Positions 42,008 to 50,368 of a DNA stretch of 62,243 nt are shown in pieces. The position numbers and the translations under genes are program-made. Source of the stretch: Actinomycetes bacterium (GTDB lineage: Bacteria; Actinomycetota; Actinomycetes; Streptosporangiales; Streptosporangiaceae); the NCBI GenBank assembly GCA_021793235.1, contig JAJYTD010000022.1:1-62243 (forward strand). Reading direction: 5' to 3'. Within the stretch, counting starts at the first letter, position 1. Each line of letters starts with the position of its first letter. The notes beneath the pieces were generated by a model, which saw nothing but the letters and a program-made list of their open reading frames with translations, did no database searches and was not told where the DNA came from.

Positions 42008-42355
42008 ATGAGTCTGCTGCTGATGGTGCTGGCGCTGCTGGGGGCGATGGCCGTGCTCGGCCTGGGAGCTTGGACGATGGGCCGCCTTCAGCAGGGGAGG
42101 GAAGCGGTCGGCTCGGACACGCCCGCACCGGCCGTGGAGGAAGGCCCCTCCATCGGCGGTTACTCGCCGGCCCCAGAAGTCGAACCCGGCACCTCCCGGC
42201 CGCACCGTCTGGAAATCCCGGCCGGCACCCTCGCCCGCGTGCGCGAGCTTCTCGCCCTGGGGCGTGGCGCCGAGGCGGAGCGGGTCCTGTGCGAGGAGGC
42301 GGGCATGGACCCGGACCGTGCACGGGCGGTCGTCGAACGGATCCGTGGCACCTGA
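42008..42355 (+). CDS. Small single-helix membrane protein with L7/L12-like C-terminal segment
   Basis: 115 residues from ATG 42008, with GGTAGGGGCGGA upstream. A longer frame from GTG 41930 (overlapping the AAA+ stop as GTGA) is a fair alternative. One helix (MSLLLMVLALLGAMAVLGLGAW), a Pro/Glu-rich linker, then a helical end RVRELLALGRGAEAERVLCEEAGMDPDRARAVVERI. That end has the ALxRxGxxxEAxxxxREATGxxLxxAxxxVE pattern of bL12-C-terminal-like domains. Coupled to the AAA+ gene, it may anchor or recruit it. Confidence 0.65.
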   Translation: MSLLLMVLALLGAMAVLGLGAWTMGRLQQGREAVGSDTPAPAVEEGPSIGGYSPAPEVEPGTSRPHRLEIPAGTLARVRELLALGRGAEAERVLCEEAGMDPDRARAVVERIRGT

Positions 42356-42510
42356 GTGCTCTGGTGTTTCCGGGGGTCGCCGGGGACCTCCGGGTGAGCG
42401 CCTCCGCCCGGGGAACCGCAGCCTCCCGCCCCGATGATCGGCGGCGCAAGGGCTCCGAAAGCCCCGCAGTGAATACGTTCCTGGCCCTCCCGGCTTTCGA
42501 AGCCGTCTCC

Positions 42511-43890
42511 TCACCGCTTCGGCAGCACCTCGGCGAGTTCGGGGAAGGCTGCCACATAACCGTCGAGGAGGGCACGGGCGGTGGCGACGGAGTCGATCAG
42601 GGGGTGGGTGGCGAACGCGCGGAGGGCCGGGGTGCGCGAACCCGTGCGTACGGCCTCGATGATGTCCCGCTCCACCGACTTCACCGCCTGCACTAGGGCT
42701 GTCTGGTGCCCCGCCAGCGGCGCGGCGGCGAGAGGGCGGGCACCAGAGGCGTCGACGAGGCAGGGGACCTCCACGACCGCTTCGTCATCCAGGCCGGGAA
42801 GCGCTCCCTGGTTGCAGACGTCGACGATCAGCCGGGTCGGTTCATCGCGGGCCACGGCCCGCATCACCGCGAGTGCGACCTCCTCGTAGCCGCCGCCGTC
42901 GAGGTCCTCCTCGGCCCGCTCGACACCGCCGGCCGCCCGGCGGTTATCGGCCATGTAGGTCTCCTCGCGCTCCAGCCGGGCGCGATCCCACAGGTCGAAC
43001 GCGTCCTCGGGCCGGTCCGCGGCCTCCCGGTAGAACGCGGCCTGCTGCGCCACGAGCTGCTCACCGCGGGTGCGGCCGCCCTCGGCGGTGTCGGCGACAG
43101 AGGAGTGCGCTTCGCGCGCCATGTAGTAGTAGTGCAGGTACTCATTGGGCAGTGCCCCGATGGTGCGCACCCACTCCGCGCCGAACAGCCGCCCCTCCTC
43201 AAAGGAGGTGAGCGCCCGCGTATCGGCCAGCAGGTCGGGAAGCCGGTCGCGGCCGCCCGACCACAGGGCGCGCAGCCAGCCCAGGTGGTTCAGGCCGGCA
43301 TAGTCGAAGCGCACGTCCGCCGGTCGCAGACCGAGCGCCCGGGCGGCCCGCCGCCCCAGGCCGATCGGGGAGTCGCAGATACCGATGACGCGGTCGCCGA
43401 GCACCGAGGACATCGCCTCGGTCACCAGGCCAGCGGGGTTGGTGAAGTTCACCACCCAGGCCCCGGGCGCCTGTTCGGCGATCATCCGTGCCAAACGTTC
43501 GACGACGGGAACCGTGCGCAGCCCGTAGCTGATCCCCCCGGCGCCCACGGTCTCCTGCCCGAGAACACCCGCAGCCAGCGCCACGCGCTCGTCCAGCACC
43601 CGGCCGGGCATTCCGCCCACGCGGATCGCGGAGAACACGATGTCGCAGTCGCGCAACGCCGTGTTGAGGTCGGTCTCGGCGCGCACGGTCAACCGGGGAT
43701 CCCCGTGCAGCGCGCGGTGGGCCTCGCGCTGCCGGTCCACAACGGCGCTGATCCCGCGTAGCCGCGACACGTCGGTATCGAACAGCACGACCTCGGAGAC
43801 CACGGCATCGCCACGGCGGGCATCGGCCAAAAGCGCCCGATACACCAGCGGGACCCGGAATCCGCCTCCGCCGAGAATCGCCAACCGCAC
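42511..43890 (-). CDS. Glycoside hydrolase family 4, 6-phospho-beta-glucosidase type
   Basis: 459 residues from GTG 43890 with AAGGAGA-type ribosome binding site. NAD-binding start LAILGGGGFRVPL, then NFTNPAGLVTEAM, the metal-site Cys in GICDSPIG, and GLNHLGW with its His. GH4 enzymes use NAD and Mn(II) to cleave phospho-glycosides by oxidation and elimination. The long AGxxxYGLRTVP loop points to phospho-beta-glucosidases. The kinase gene across the repeat gap could act in the same sugar pathway, but no PTS or ABC transporter is in the window. Confidence 0.92.
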   Translation of the reverse strand: MRLAILGGGGFRVPLVYRALLADARRGDAVVSEVVLFDTDVSRLRGISAVVDRQREAHRALHGDPRLTVRAETDLNTALRDCDIVFSAIRVGGMPGRVLDERVALAAGVLGQETVGAGGISYGLRTVPVVERLARMIAEQAPGAWVVNFTNPAGLVTEAMSSVLGDRVIGICDSPIGLGRRAARALGLRPADVRFDYAGLNHLGWLRALWSGGRDRLPDLLADTRALTSFEEGRLFGAEWVRTIGALPNEYLHYYYMAREAHSSVADTAEGGRTRGEQLVAQQAAFYREAADRPEDAFDLWDRARLEREETYMADNRRAAGGVERAEEDLDGGGYEEVALAVMRAVARDEPTRLIVDVCNQGALPGLDDEAVVEVPCLVDASGARPLAAAPLAGHQTALVQAVKSVERDIIEAVRTGSRTPALRAFATHPLIDSVATARALLDGYVAAFPELAEVLPKR

Positions 43891-43978
43891 GTCTGCGTCT
43901 CCTTTCTCCTTACCCCGCCTGCCTGCGAGGCGTTTGGAGCCGGTGTCTGGTCTGTTTTTGGGTCGCTTGCCCTATACG

Positions 43979-44016
43979 GCAATGGGGCGGAGTGAGTGAA
44001 ACGAGTGGAGCCGGCG
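43979..44016 (+). repeat. Interspersed GGCAATGGGG repeat, copy 1
   Basis: GGCAATGGGGC, then GAGTGAGTGAAACGAGTGGAGCCGGC. It shares the core with copies at 44124-44168 and 48011-48053. Confidence 0.55.
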
Positions 44017-44123
44017 TGCCGCTGGGTGAGTCGGTCGCTTGGGAGGTCGGGTGGGTGCGCGGGGTGCGGGTAAAGTCTGGGCGGTTTTCTGGTGGGGTGG
44101 TTTCTGGTGTGTTCGGCGGCAAG

Positions 44124-44168
44124 CCGGTCCCTGCTCGCTGCGCTCGCAGGGCCCCCATTGCCGCAACC
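44124..44168 (-). repeat. Interspersed GGCAATGGGG repeat, copy 2
   Basis: Minus-strand copy: TTGCGGCAATGGGGG followed by CTGCGAGCGCAGCGAGCAG, which can fold on itself. Confidence 0.55.
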
Positions 44169-44192
44169 CCCGTAAGGCCGGCCGGCGTGCCC

Positions 44193-44417
44193 CTGTTTTT
44201 TTGGGTCGTTTGCCTTTGGGGTGCTTGGAGCCGGTGTCTTCCTTCGTCGTCTGCTGCTCCCTCGTGCTGTGTTTGCTGGGTCGTTCGCCTGCGGGGCGCC
44301 TGGAGTCGGTGTCTTCCCTCGTCGCCCGCCGCTCCCTCGTGCTGTGTTTTCTGGGTCGTTCACCTCCGGGGCGCCTGAAGCCGGTGTCTTCCCTCGTCGC
44401 CCGCCGCTCCCTCGTTC
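44193..44417. repeat. Three tandem 75-bp repeats
   Basis: Copies start at 44193, 44268 and 44343; the block GGTGTCTTCC recurs every 75 bp (44233, 44308, 44383). Copies 2 and 3 are nearly identical and copy 1 is more diverged. The unit is a multiple of three and encodes a 25-residue repeat on the minus strand (GRRGKTP, then NDP and NTA). A partial older copy lies near 43930-43970. Confidence 0.85.
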
Positions 44418-44421
44418 CTCG

Positions 44422-44535
44422 GTCGCAGCGTTCTCCTCAGTCCAGACACCGGCGCGCCCCTCCGGCTCGCTCCCTGGGGTCGCAGCGTTCTCCTCAGTCC
44501 AGACACCGGCGCGCCCCTTCGGCTCACTCCCTGCT
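44422..44535. repeat. Two tandem 57-bp repeats
   Basis: GTCGCAGCGTTCTCCTCAGT begins at 44422 and 44479; the copies differ at only a few bases. The unit is 19 codons; on the minus strand it reads GRAGVWTEENAAT. It adjoins the 75-bp array. Confidence 0.85.
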
Positions 44536-44670
44536 TGCCGCAACCACCGGATCCGGTGCGGTGTCCACCGTAGTGTGCACGAGTGCACGGCGCGCGGGTC
44601 CACTGTCGGTGGTCTTGCATAACCTGCACTTCTAAGTGCTGACCGTTTTCAACCGGGGCAGGGATCGGAC

Positions 44671-45834
44671 ATGGCGACGCAGGCACGCGCGGACGGCAAG
44701 CAGGGCGGAATGCCGGATCAGGGATTCGAGAAGCTCGAATCGGCACCGCTGGTCGGCGAGCCGCGCGACGTGCTGGCGGAAGAACGGAAACCGGACAGCC
44801 CTACCATCGACCTGGCATTAAGCGGAACCGTCTTCTTCGATATCGTCCTCACCGGGCTCGCGACACCACCCGCATCAGGTACCGAGGTCGGGGCCGAGGG
44901 AATGGGGTCGTGTCCGGGCGGCGTGGCCAACCTGGCCGTCGCTGCCTCCCGGCTCGGCCTGCGTACGGCGGTGGCCGCGGCGTTCGGCGTCGATGTGTAC
45001 GGCGACTTCTCCTGGGAGACGCTGGAGACCCAGGAAATGGTGGACCTCTCCGCGTCCCGGCGCATCCCCGAATGGCACTCGCCCTTCACCGTCTCGCTGG
45101 CCTACCGCGGCGACCGCAGCATGGTCACCCACGAGCACCCGTCACCGATCCCCATCGAGGAGATGGCGTTCAGGCTGCCGCAGGCCCGGGCGGTGTTCGT
45201 CAGCCTGAGCGCGGACGGCGGGATACCGAAGTGGGCGATGGAGCAGGCGGCCAACGGCGCGAGGATCTTCGCGGACGTGGGCTGGGACGACAGCCAGGCC
45301 TGGAGCGGCGAGGTTCTGGAGCAGCTGCGGTACTGCCACGCGTTCATGCCCAACGCCATTGAGGCCATGTCCTACACCCGCACGGGCAGCCCGGCCTCGG
45401 CGCTGGCCGCGCTGGCGGAGTACGTTCCCGTGGCGGTGGTCACCGACGGGCCGCGGGGCGCGATCGCCGTCGACCAGGTGACCGGCGAAAGCGCCGAGGT
45501 GGAGGGGCTGGTACTGGAAGCGGTCGACACGACAGGGGCGGGCGACGTCTTCGGTGCGGCGTTCATCGTCGGGACACTGGCCGGTTGGGAACTGGAGCAG
45601 CGGCTGCGGTTCGCCAACCTGTCCGCGGCGCTGTCGGTGCAGCACACCGGAGGGTCGCTCTCGGCTCCAGGGTGGGCCGATATCGCCGCCTGGTGGGGCC
45701 GGGTGCACACGGGGCACACCGAGAGCTCCCGGGAGCTGGCGCGCGACTACGGCTTTCTCGCCGAACTGGTGCCCCTGCCGTGGCTGCCCACCGAGCAGCG
45801 CAGAGCCACCGCGACCATCGGCCTGCGAAGCTGA
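44671..45834 (+). CDS. PfkB family carbohydrate kinase
   Basis: 387 residues; the first 45 are a polar extension. Ribokinase fold: substrate signature GSCPGGVANLAVAASRLG, then the PfkB signature 2 DTTGAGDVFGAAFIVG with catalytic Asp, and ATP-site VVTDGPRGA. It phosphorylates a sugar or nucleoside; substrate not readable. Its start is 780 bp from the divergent GH4 gene. Confidence 0.9.
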   Translation: MATQARADGKQGGMPDQGFEKLESAPLVGEPRDVLAEERKPDSPTIDLALSGTVFFDIVLTGLATPPASGTEVGAEGMGSCPGGVANLAVAASRLGLRTAVAAAFGVDVYGDFSWETLETQEMVDLSASRRIPEWHSPFTVSLAYRGDRSMVTHEHPSPIPIEEMAFRLPQARAVFVSLSADGGIPKWAMEQAANGARIFADVGWDDSQAWSGEVLEQLRYCHAFMPNAIEAMSYTRTGSPASALAALAEYVPVAVVTDGPRGAIAVDQVTGESAEVEGLVLEAVDTTGAGDVFGAAFIVGTLAGWELEQRLRFANLSAALSVQHTGGSLSAPGWADIAAWWGRVHTGHTESSRELARDYGFLAELVPLPWLPTEQRRATATIGLRS

Positions 45835-45864
45835 GGCCGGCCGGGCAGAAGCCGGTCCACGGGG

Positions 45865-46017
45865 TCAGGCCCGCTGGTTCTGCAGCCAGCCCCATATGGC
45901 GGTGGCCACGAACAGGACCGCGCCGATCACGGCAAGCCAGAAGAGTCCTTCGAGTATGACGCCGATCAGAGTCAGCACCAGCCAGAGCACCAGCAGGACC
46001 CCGATGAGCTTGAGCAT
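45865..46017 (-). CDS. 50-residue hydrophobic membrane protein
   Basis: ATG 46017 with an excellent AAAGGAGGG ribosome binding site. Two membrane helices: LKLIGVLLVLWLVLTLIGVIL and LFWLAVIGAVLFVATAIWGW, with the short end LQNQRA. Such mini-proteins are common in actinobacteria and are annotated only as hydrophobic protein. Convergent with the PfkB gene. Confidence 0.85.
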   Translation of the reverse strand: MLKLIGVLLVLWLVLTLIGVILEGLFWLAVIGAVLFVATAIWGWLQNQRA

Positions 46018-46200
46018 GCCGCCCTCCTTTGCCGAGGAATGCGCCGTCGCTCCCGCTACCCGCACCAGCCTCCGGCATGCGGCCGCTCCGGCGGCCCTTG
46101 CGGCCTGTCCGCCCGAAAGGCCCGGCACCCGCGAGGATGCCGGGAGCGGTACGTGCGGGCCGCACCCCCGCGCCTCCGAAGACACCGGCGCCCACAGGGT

Positions 46201-47046
46201 CTAAACCGGTGAATACGGCCAGTTCCCGTCCACCACGGTCCCGTGGCCCGGCTTGCGCTTGTCGAGCCACTTCTGGCGGCTGCGCGCGTACTCTGCTGCC
46301 CATCCCACCTGCCGCTTGTGCAGCTCGGGCAGGTCCAAAGCGGCGAGTTCGGGCCGACGCGCGGCGATTTCGCGCGCCAGGTGGAGGCACGCGGCGGCGT
46401 CGCCGTGAGCGGTGTGGGCGTCGGTCAGCCGCACACCGTAGAACTCGCACATGGCGCCGAGGTTGCGGGGGCCTTTGCGGAACGGGTCGACGCCGCGGTC
46501 GATCACCAATGGGTCGATGATGGTGGCGGGCTCGCCCGTCAGGCGTTCGGTGATCGACTTCATCCCGTAGCGACGCAGTTCGGCGGCGAGTACACCGAGA
46601 TCGAACGGTGCGTTGAAGATCGCCAGCCCGCGGTCGGCGAGCAGGTGCTCGGCGAGGACATCGGCGATCTCATCGATCGCTTCTTCCGCGGGGACGCCTT
46701 CTTCCCGGGCGCGTTCGGTGGTGATGCCGTGGACGGCGACGGCCGCGGCGGGGATTTCCCGTTCACCGGGGGCCACCAGCCAGGTGCGAACGGTGCCGGA
46801 GGTGTCTACCAGCGCGGCCGAGACGAGGAAGGCCGCGCGCGGATCATTCGACGAGGTCTCGCAGTCGTAACCGGCGAGGTCGCCGGTGTGCCAGCCGAGG
46901 TGGTCGCCGCGCGGGGGCGGAACGGGCCGGGGTTCGTGCGCTGCGCAGTATGTGCGCCACCGGCCGCTCTCCTTGATGACGGCACCGGTTTCGGCTGCCA
47001 CAGCCGTGCCGCAGTTCGTACAGGTTCCCGGGTAGCGGTTGCGCAT
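46201..47046 (-). CDS. DnaQ-type 3'-5' exonuclease with N-terminal zinc ribbon
   Basis: 281 residues from ATG 47046. Residues 9-37 carry CTNCG...C...H, a likely zinc ribbon. The exonuclease domain has the DEDDh residues: Asp/Glu in GYDCETSS, Asp in NAPFDLGVL, and His/Asp in HTAHGDAAACL. Related stand-alone proteins degrade single-stranded DNA or RNA ends. The C-terminal LHKRQVGWAAEYARSRQKW is conserved in actinobacterial homologs as I know them. Confidence 0.92.
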   Translation of the reverse strand: MRNRYPGTCTNCGTAVAAETGAVIKESGRWRTYCAAHEPRPVPPPRGDHLGWHTGDLAGYDCETSSNDPRAAFLVSAALVDTSGTVRTWLVAPGEREIPAAAVAVHGITTERAREEGVPAEEAIDEIADVLAEHLLADRGLAIFNAPFDLGVLAAELRRYGMKSITERLTGEPATIIDPLVIDRGVDPFRKGPRNLGAMCEFYGVRLTDAHTAHGDAAACLHLAREIAARRPELAALDLPELHKRQVGWAAEYARSRQKWLDKRKPGHGTVVDGNWPYSPV

Positions 47047-47295
47047 GGGTCTTCCCGCCTCTCTGATCAGGGCAATGCTAACGGGGGGTGGTGACGGTTC
47101 CCGAGCGTCGCAAACCCTCTTCTGACAAATTAGGGCATAAGGGTCACATTGCGTGAAGATGGGCATCGTGGTTGTGGTCGTACATGGGGAGCGGGTCGCA
47201 GGGGTAGACCCCCTTAACGCGGAAACCGCCACCCGCGGCCCTGAAAGCCGTGCCGCGGCCGGGTTTCCGGCAGCCGGATGGAAGAGGGGGAGACC

Positions 47296-47520
47296 ATGAG
47301 CCTGGACGAGGCAGCACGTCAGCTTGAGGCCGCCATCCACGATGCCCGCGTGTCGTTCGACTGCATCGCGCTCGACGAGTTGGAGCGGGCGCACACCAAC
47401 GCGATCACCGCTAGAGCGTCGGTCGACGCCGCGGAGTACGCGATCCGGGTCGCGGTGGAACGGCGCAGCAGTGAGGAAGGAGGCGCCGCAGAGCCCGCTT
47501 TGGAGGAGCCGCGCGAATAG
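47296..47520 (+). CDS. Small hypothetical protein, helical
   Basis: 74 residues from ATG 47296 with GAGGGGGAG upstream. Nearly all alpha-helix by composition (AARQLEAAIHDARVSF, RASVDAAEYAIRVAVERR), acidic end. No family recognised. Confidence 0.65.
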   Translation: MSLDEAARQLEAAIHDARVSFDCIALDELERAHTNAITARASVDAAEYAIRVAVERRSSEEGGAAEPALEEPRE

Positions 47521-47579
47521 GAAGCGGGGCGGCCACCCCGATGTCGAACATGTGTACTAGTTCTGGGTAGGCTGGGGCC

Positions 47580-47945
47580 ATGTCCGACCAGCAGTTGTCC
47601 TCGGATTGGCCAGCGGGTGTGCACCCGCCGGGATCGGAGTCCTTTACGGAGACGGCCGTCGCGTGGCTCTTCGACCAAATCCCCGCGGACTACCGGCTCC
47701 ACGGCGTGCTGCGCCGCTATCCGGTCGCTCTCTCGCGGCTGGTGCGGCAGCATGTCGCCGGTTGCCTGGAAGGTACCCGCAGGGGGTACCGGACCGCGCG
47801 GGTAGACCTCCGAGACCGCCTTCCCCCGCATGCCCTGGATCAGGTCATGAACGCCTACCTCACCGAGGGGCAGCGCATGGCGTCGGTTCTGCGGTCGGTC
47901 GAGGCCGTCGACGAAGCCTTGCGCGCCGCGGCCGTGCGGGACTGA
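47580..47945 (+). CDS. Hypothetical protein
   Basis: 121 residues, mostly helical: ETAVAWLFDQIPADYRLHGVLRRYPVALSRLVRQHVAG, then LPPHALDQVMNAYLTEGQRMASVLRSVEAVDEALRA. No clear ribosome binding site (it may be leaderless or weakly translated), 59 bp after the previous small gene. The regular length and codon use support a real gene. No function recognised. Confidence 0.7.
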   Translation: MSDQQLSSDWPAGVHPPGSESFTETAVAWLFDQIPADYRLHGVLRRYPVALSRLVRQHVAGCLEGTRRGYRTARVDLRDRLPPHALDQVMNAYLTEGQRMASVLRSVEAVDEALRAAAVRD

Positions 47946-48010
47946 ACCGCCCGCTTTTCCTCCCTGGTGGCGGGGTGCGGCAGCGGGGTGCAACGAGCGC
48001 CCGCGAGCGA

Positions 48011-48053
48011 GTCGGCTCCCCGCTTCGCTCAACGCGCCCCATTGCCGCAGCCC
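48011..48053 (-). repeat. Interspersed GGCAATGGGG repeat, copy 3
   Basis: Minus-strand GGCTGCGGCAATGGGGCG, then TTGAGCGAAGCGGGGAGCCGAC. It is 4 kb from the other two copies. Confidence 0.55.
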
Positions 48054-48117
48054 GGGTCGGCGAGGAGGGGCATGGCGCGGTGCCGGGACGGCCGAAAGGC
48101 GGGTTGGCCGGCGAAGG

Positions 48118-48726
48118 TTAGGCGGTAACCCGCACTACGACGACGGGTTCGGGGCCGGTGTTGATGATGTGGTGCCCGCCAGCGGAACCGAGGACGCGGG
48201 TGCGTCCCGCTGCGACCTCCTGAACAGCCAGCGGCTCGCCGTCCGATGCGAGGGCGACCATGTGCGCGCGGCCGCGGACGAGATGCAGCACAGCAGGGCG
48301 GCGCGCGCTGTCGGAGGGGAGCGCCGCGAACCCGTTGGGAGCCAGTGACACCGCGGTGACCCGCATTCGGCCGGTCACACCGCGACGGGCGGGGCGGGGC
48401 GCGCGCTGCCAACGGCCGCGTCGCCGGGGCTGCGGCTGCGACTGGGCCAGGGCCAGGGCCGCGGCCCTGGCAGCCGCGGCCAGGCGCCCGATGGTAGGAG
48501 TATCGCGGACGATCAGGTGTGCGTAGCCGGTAGCGTGCCCGGCCTGCACGATGTCACCGATGCCCTCCGGCGAGACGGCCGGCGCCGAGGGCGCTGCCGG
48601 GGCCGCGGTGGAGACGGCCTTCCGGGAGGAGGCGGCCGCGGCCGAGTGGGGCGCCGTGGGGTCGGCGGTGCGGTGCGGACGAGTACGGGTGGAGAGCGTG
48701 GTGGTGGCGGAAGCGTCGTAGGGCAA
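48118..48726 (-). CDS. Cupin-like protein, TTG start
   Basis: 202 residues from TTG 48726, chosen because GAAGGACC lies 8 bp upstream. Residues 1-110 are low-complexity Ala/Thr/Pro/Arg. Residues about 122-202 have a cupin-like small beta-barrel pattern: MRVTAVSLAPNGFAALP, VLHLVRGRAHMVAL, VQEVAAGRTRVLGSAGGHHIINTGPEPVVVVRV. The usual cupin metal ligands (GxxxxHxH) are mostly absent; only HH in GGHHI remains. Possibly a regulator or non-catalytic barrel. No enzyme activity is claimed. Confidence 0.55.
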   Translation of the reverse strand: MPYDASATTTLSTRTRPHRTADPTAPHSAAAASSRKAVSTAAPAAPSAPAVSPEGIGDIVQAGHATGYAHLIVRDTPTIGRLAAAARAAALALAQSQPQPRRRGRWQRAPRPARRGVTGRMRVTAVSLAPNGFAALPSDSARRPAVLHLVRGRAHMVALASDGEPLAVQEVAAGRTRVLGSAGGHHIINTGPEPVVVVRVTA

Positions 48727-49538
48727 CGGAAACGGTCCTTCGCGGATTCGAGCCGCCGGTACGCGGACACCGGCGTTGTGCAGACAGAAGGCAAGGAAGC
48801 GGGCCGCATGCGCCCGGCTGGGAGCGTCAGGAACACAAGAGCGGCGAGAGAGCGAGACCCGGGAGGCGGTACGGCCCGGTGGAACGCGAGCCGGAAACGG
48901 CTTTTCTACCGGGTCCTGTTCAGCGGTCGGCGCGACACGAAGAACACGGACACAGCACACCGGCCCCACGGCGAGAGGCCACGAAGGCCCTGCGAGCCAT
49001 GACAGGGTGAACCGGGCGGGTGCGCGGATGCATGTCCGTAAGCAGACCAATTCCTGGATGGGGTGTCAAGCGGGCCGGCGACGGCGGCATGTCGGATGGG
49101 TCAGGCTACGGTCCTCCTCCGGGCGGCCGTCCCCTTCCGTACCGGTGGTCGGGGGCCCCTTCCACGCCGAAGGCATGGTCACCGCTTGAGCAGGGGTACG
49201 CCTGTCGCAGCGAGGACTCCTCCGCCCGGAATGGGGGTATCTGTACGGACCATTTTTCGGTAAACGCATTGCGGTCCCGCAGGGTTCGGTGATGGCATAA
49301 GAGACTCCCGAGACCGGAACCCATGCCAGGGGTGCACTGGGGCGGCGAGGACCGGCGTCCGGGAAAGGGCGGCTCCGTTATCGGGGCCGAGTGGATCCGG
49401 AAGAACCGTGCCGCGCGAGGGCACTGCCGCGGCGGCCTGGAGAGCGGGGACGTATCCGGTCGGCTCGCGTACGCGACGGCGGACGCGGACAAGTCGAATG
49501 AGCGCTCGCCTGCCGAGTGGCCGCGCCGGAGGTGACTG
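48727..49538. other. 812-bp gap without a supported gene
   Basis: A frame at 49089-49292 starts MSDGSGYGPPPGGRPLPYRW, which looks like the Gly/Pro-rich start of a longer actinobacterial membrane protein, but it ends after 67 codons without a helix. It is probably a gene fragment. The last bases hold the ribosome binding site of the next gene. Confidence 0.4.
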
Positions 49539-50210
49539 TTGGGGGACGGCGGACCGACTCGCCCAAGGGAAACCGGGCGGCCCACCGCTGTATCCGCAGG
49601 CAGGTGGGCGCGGTTTGCCGTGCACGTTCTCATCGCGACCGGTGCCGGGGTGATGGCGGCCGGGTTCATCGACTGGCAGGCCGGGGCGCTCGTGGCCGGG
49701 CTCACCCTGCTCACCTATGTCCTGCTCGGCACACTCGCCCCGCGGACCCCCGCGCCCGCCGGGCGCGGCCGCCTGATGCGGGTGCTGCGCCGGCACGGCT
49801 ACCAGATCGTCACTGACGGCATGCCGCGGCATCTCGTGATCGGCCCCGGCGGCGTGTACCTGCTGGAGACCCGGGTCTGGCAGAACGTGGTCTCACGCGG
49901 ACCGGGCGACTGGCGGATCGGCGGCGTCCCCGCGGGCCGCGTGGCGGACCGGCTCGCCGGACATGCGGCACGGCTGGAGAGAGCGATGGACACGCTCAAC
50001 CGGATACCGGGACTGGCCATCGTCCCGGTCATCATGGTCGCCGGGCGGCTGCCGGAGCCGGTGATGAGGTCGGGCCGCGCCGTCATCGCCCGCCCGCGCA
50101 ACGCGGTCCACTACATCCTGGATCGGTCGACGCGCCTCGACCAGGACGAGATCGACGCACTCGCCGACGAGGCCGCCTCTTACCTCGCTCGTGACAGACC
50201 TGCTCCCTGA
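49539..50210 (+). CDS. Membrane protein with degenerate NERD-like domain, TTG start
   Basis: 223 residues from TTG 49539, with GGAGGTGA 6 bp upstream. Two helices (about 25-65), then RLMRVLRRHGYQIVTDGMPRHLVIGPGGVYLLETRVWQ, which matches the nuclease-related domain core (DHLVIGPGGVFVxDxK). The Asp before HLVIGPGG and the Lys after it are changed (Arg-His and Arg), so nuclease activity is doubtful. Function unknown. Confidence 0.65.
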   Translation: MGDGGPTRPRETGRPTAVSAGRWARFAVHVLIATGAGVMAAGFIDWQAGALVAGLTLLTYVLLGTLAPRTPAPAGRGRLMRVLRRHGYQIVTDGMPRHLVIGPGGVYLLETRVWQNVVSRGPGDWRIGGVPAGRVADRLAGHAARLERAMDTLNRIPGLAIVPVIMVAGRLPEPVMRSGRAVIARPRNAVHYILDRSTRLDQDEIDALADEAASYLARDRPAP

Positions 50211-50368
50211 GTGGGCCTCCTCCGAGCCGTCCCGGCAGAGCTTTCGAAGCCGGTGACACGGATGGCACCGCACCGAGGTGCGCACACAACCGCGGAAAAC
50301 AGTCGTGGACAGCCGGTGATTCGGCGATATGGCACCAGACCTCGGTAAGGAAACGTAGATTCTGCACC

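Larger units (their letters stand above)
43891..44670. other. 780-bp repeat-rich gap between GH4 and PfkB genes
   Basis: The gap holds two copies of an interspersed GGCAATGGGG repeat, a 75-bp tandem array and a 57-bp duplication, listed separately. No gene is called. A 304-codon minus-strand frame crosses the repeats but runs into the GH4 gene and has no ribosome binding site. Confidence 0.6.

Noticed and set aside
44193-44535. CRISPR array
   Set aside because: Units are contiguous 75-bp and 57-bp tandem copies with no short repeat alternating with unique spacers, and no cas genes are near.
43689-44603. A 304-codon minus-strand frame through the tandem repeats
   Set aside because: It overlaps the GH4 start in another frame and lacks a ribosome binding site; kept only as a repeat observation.
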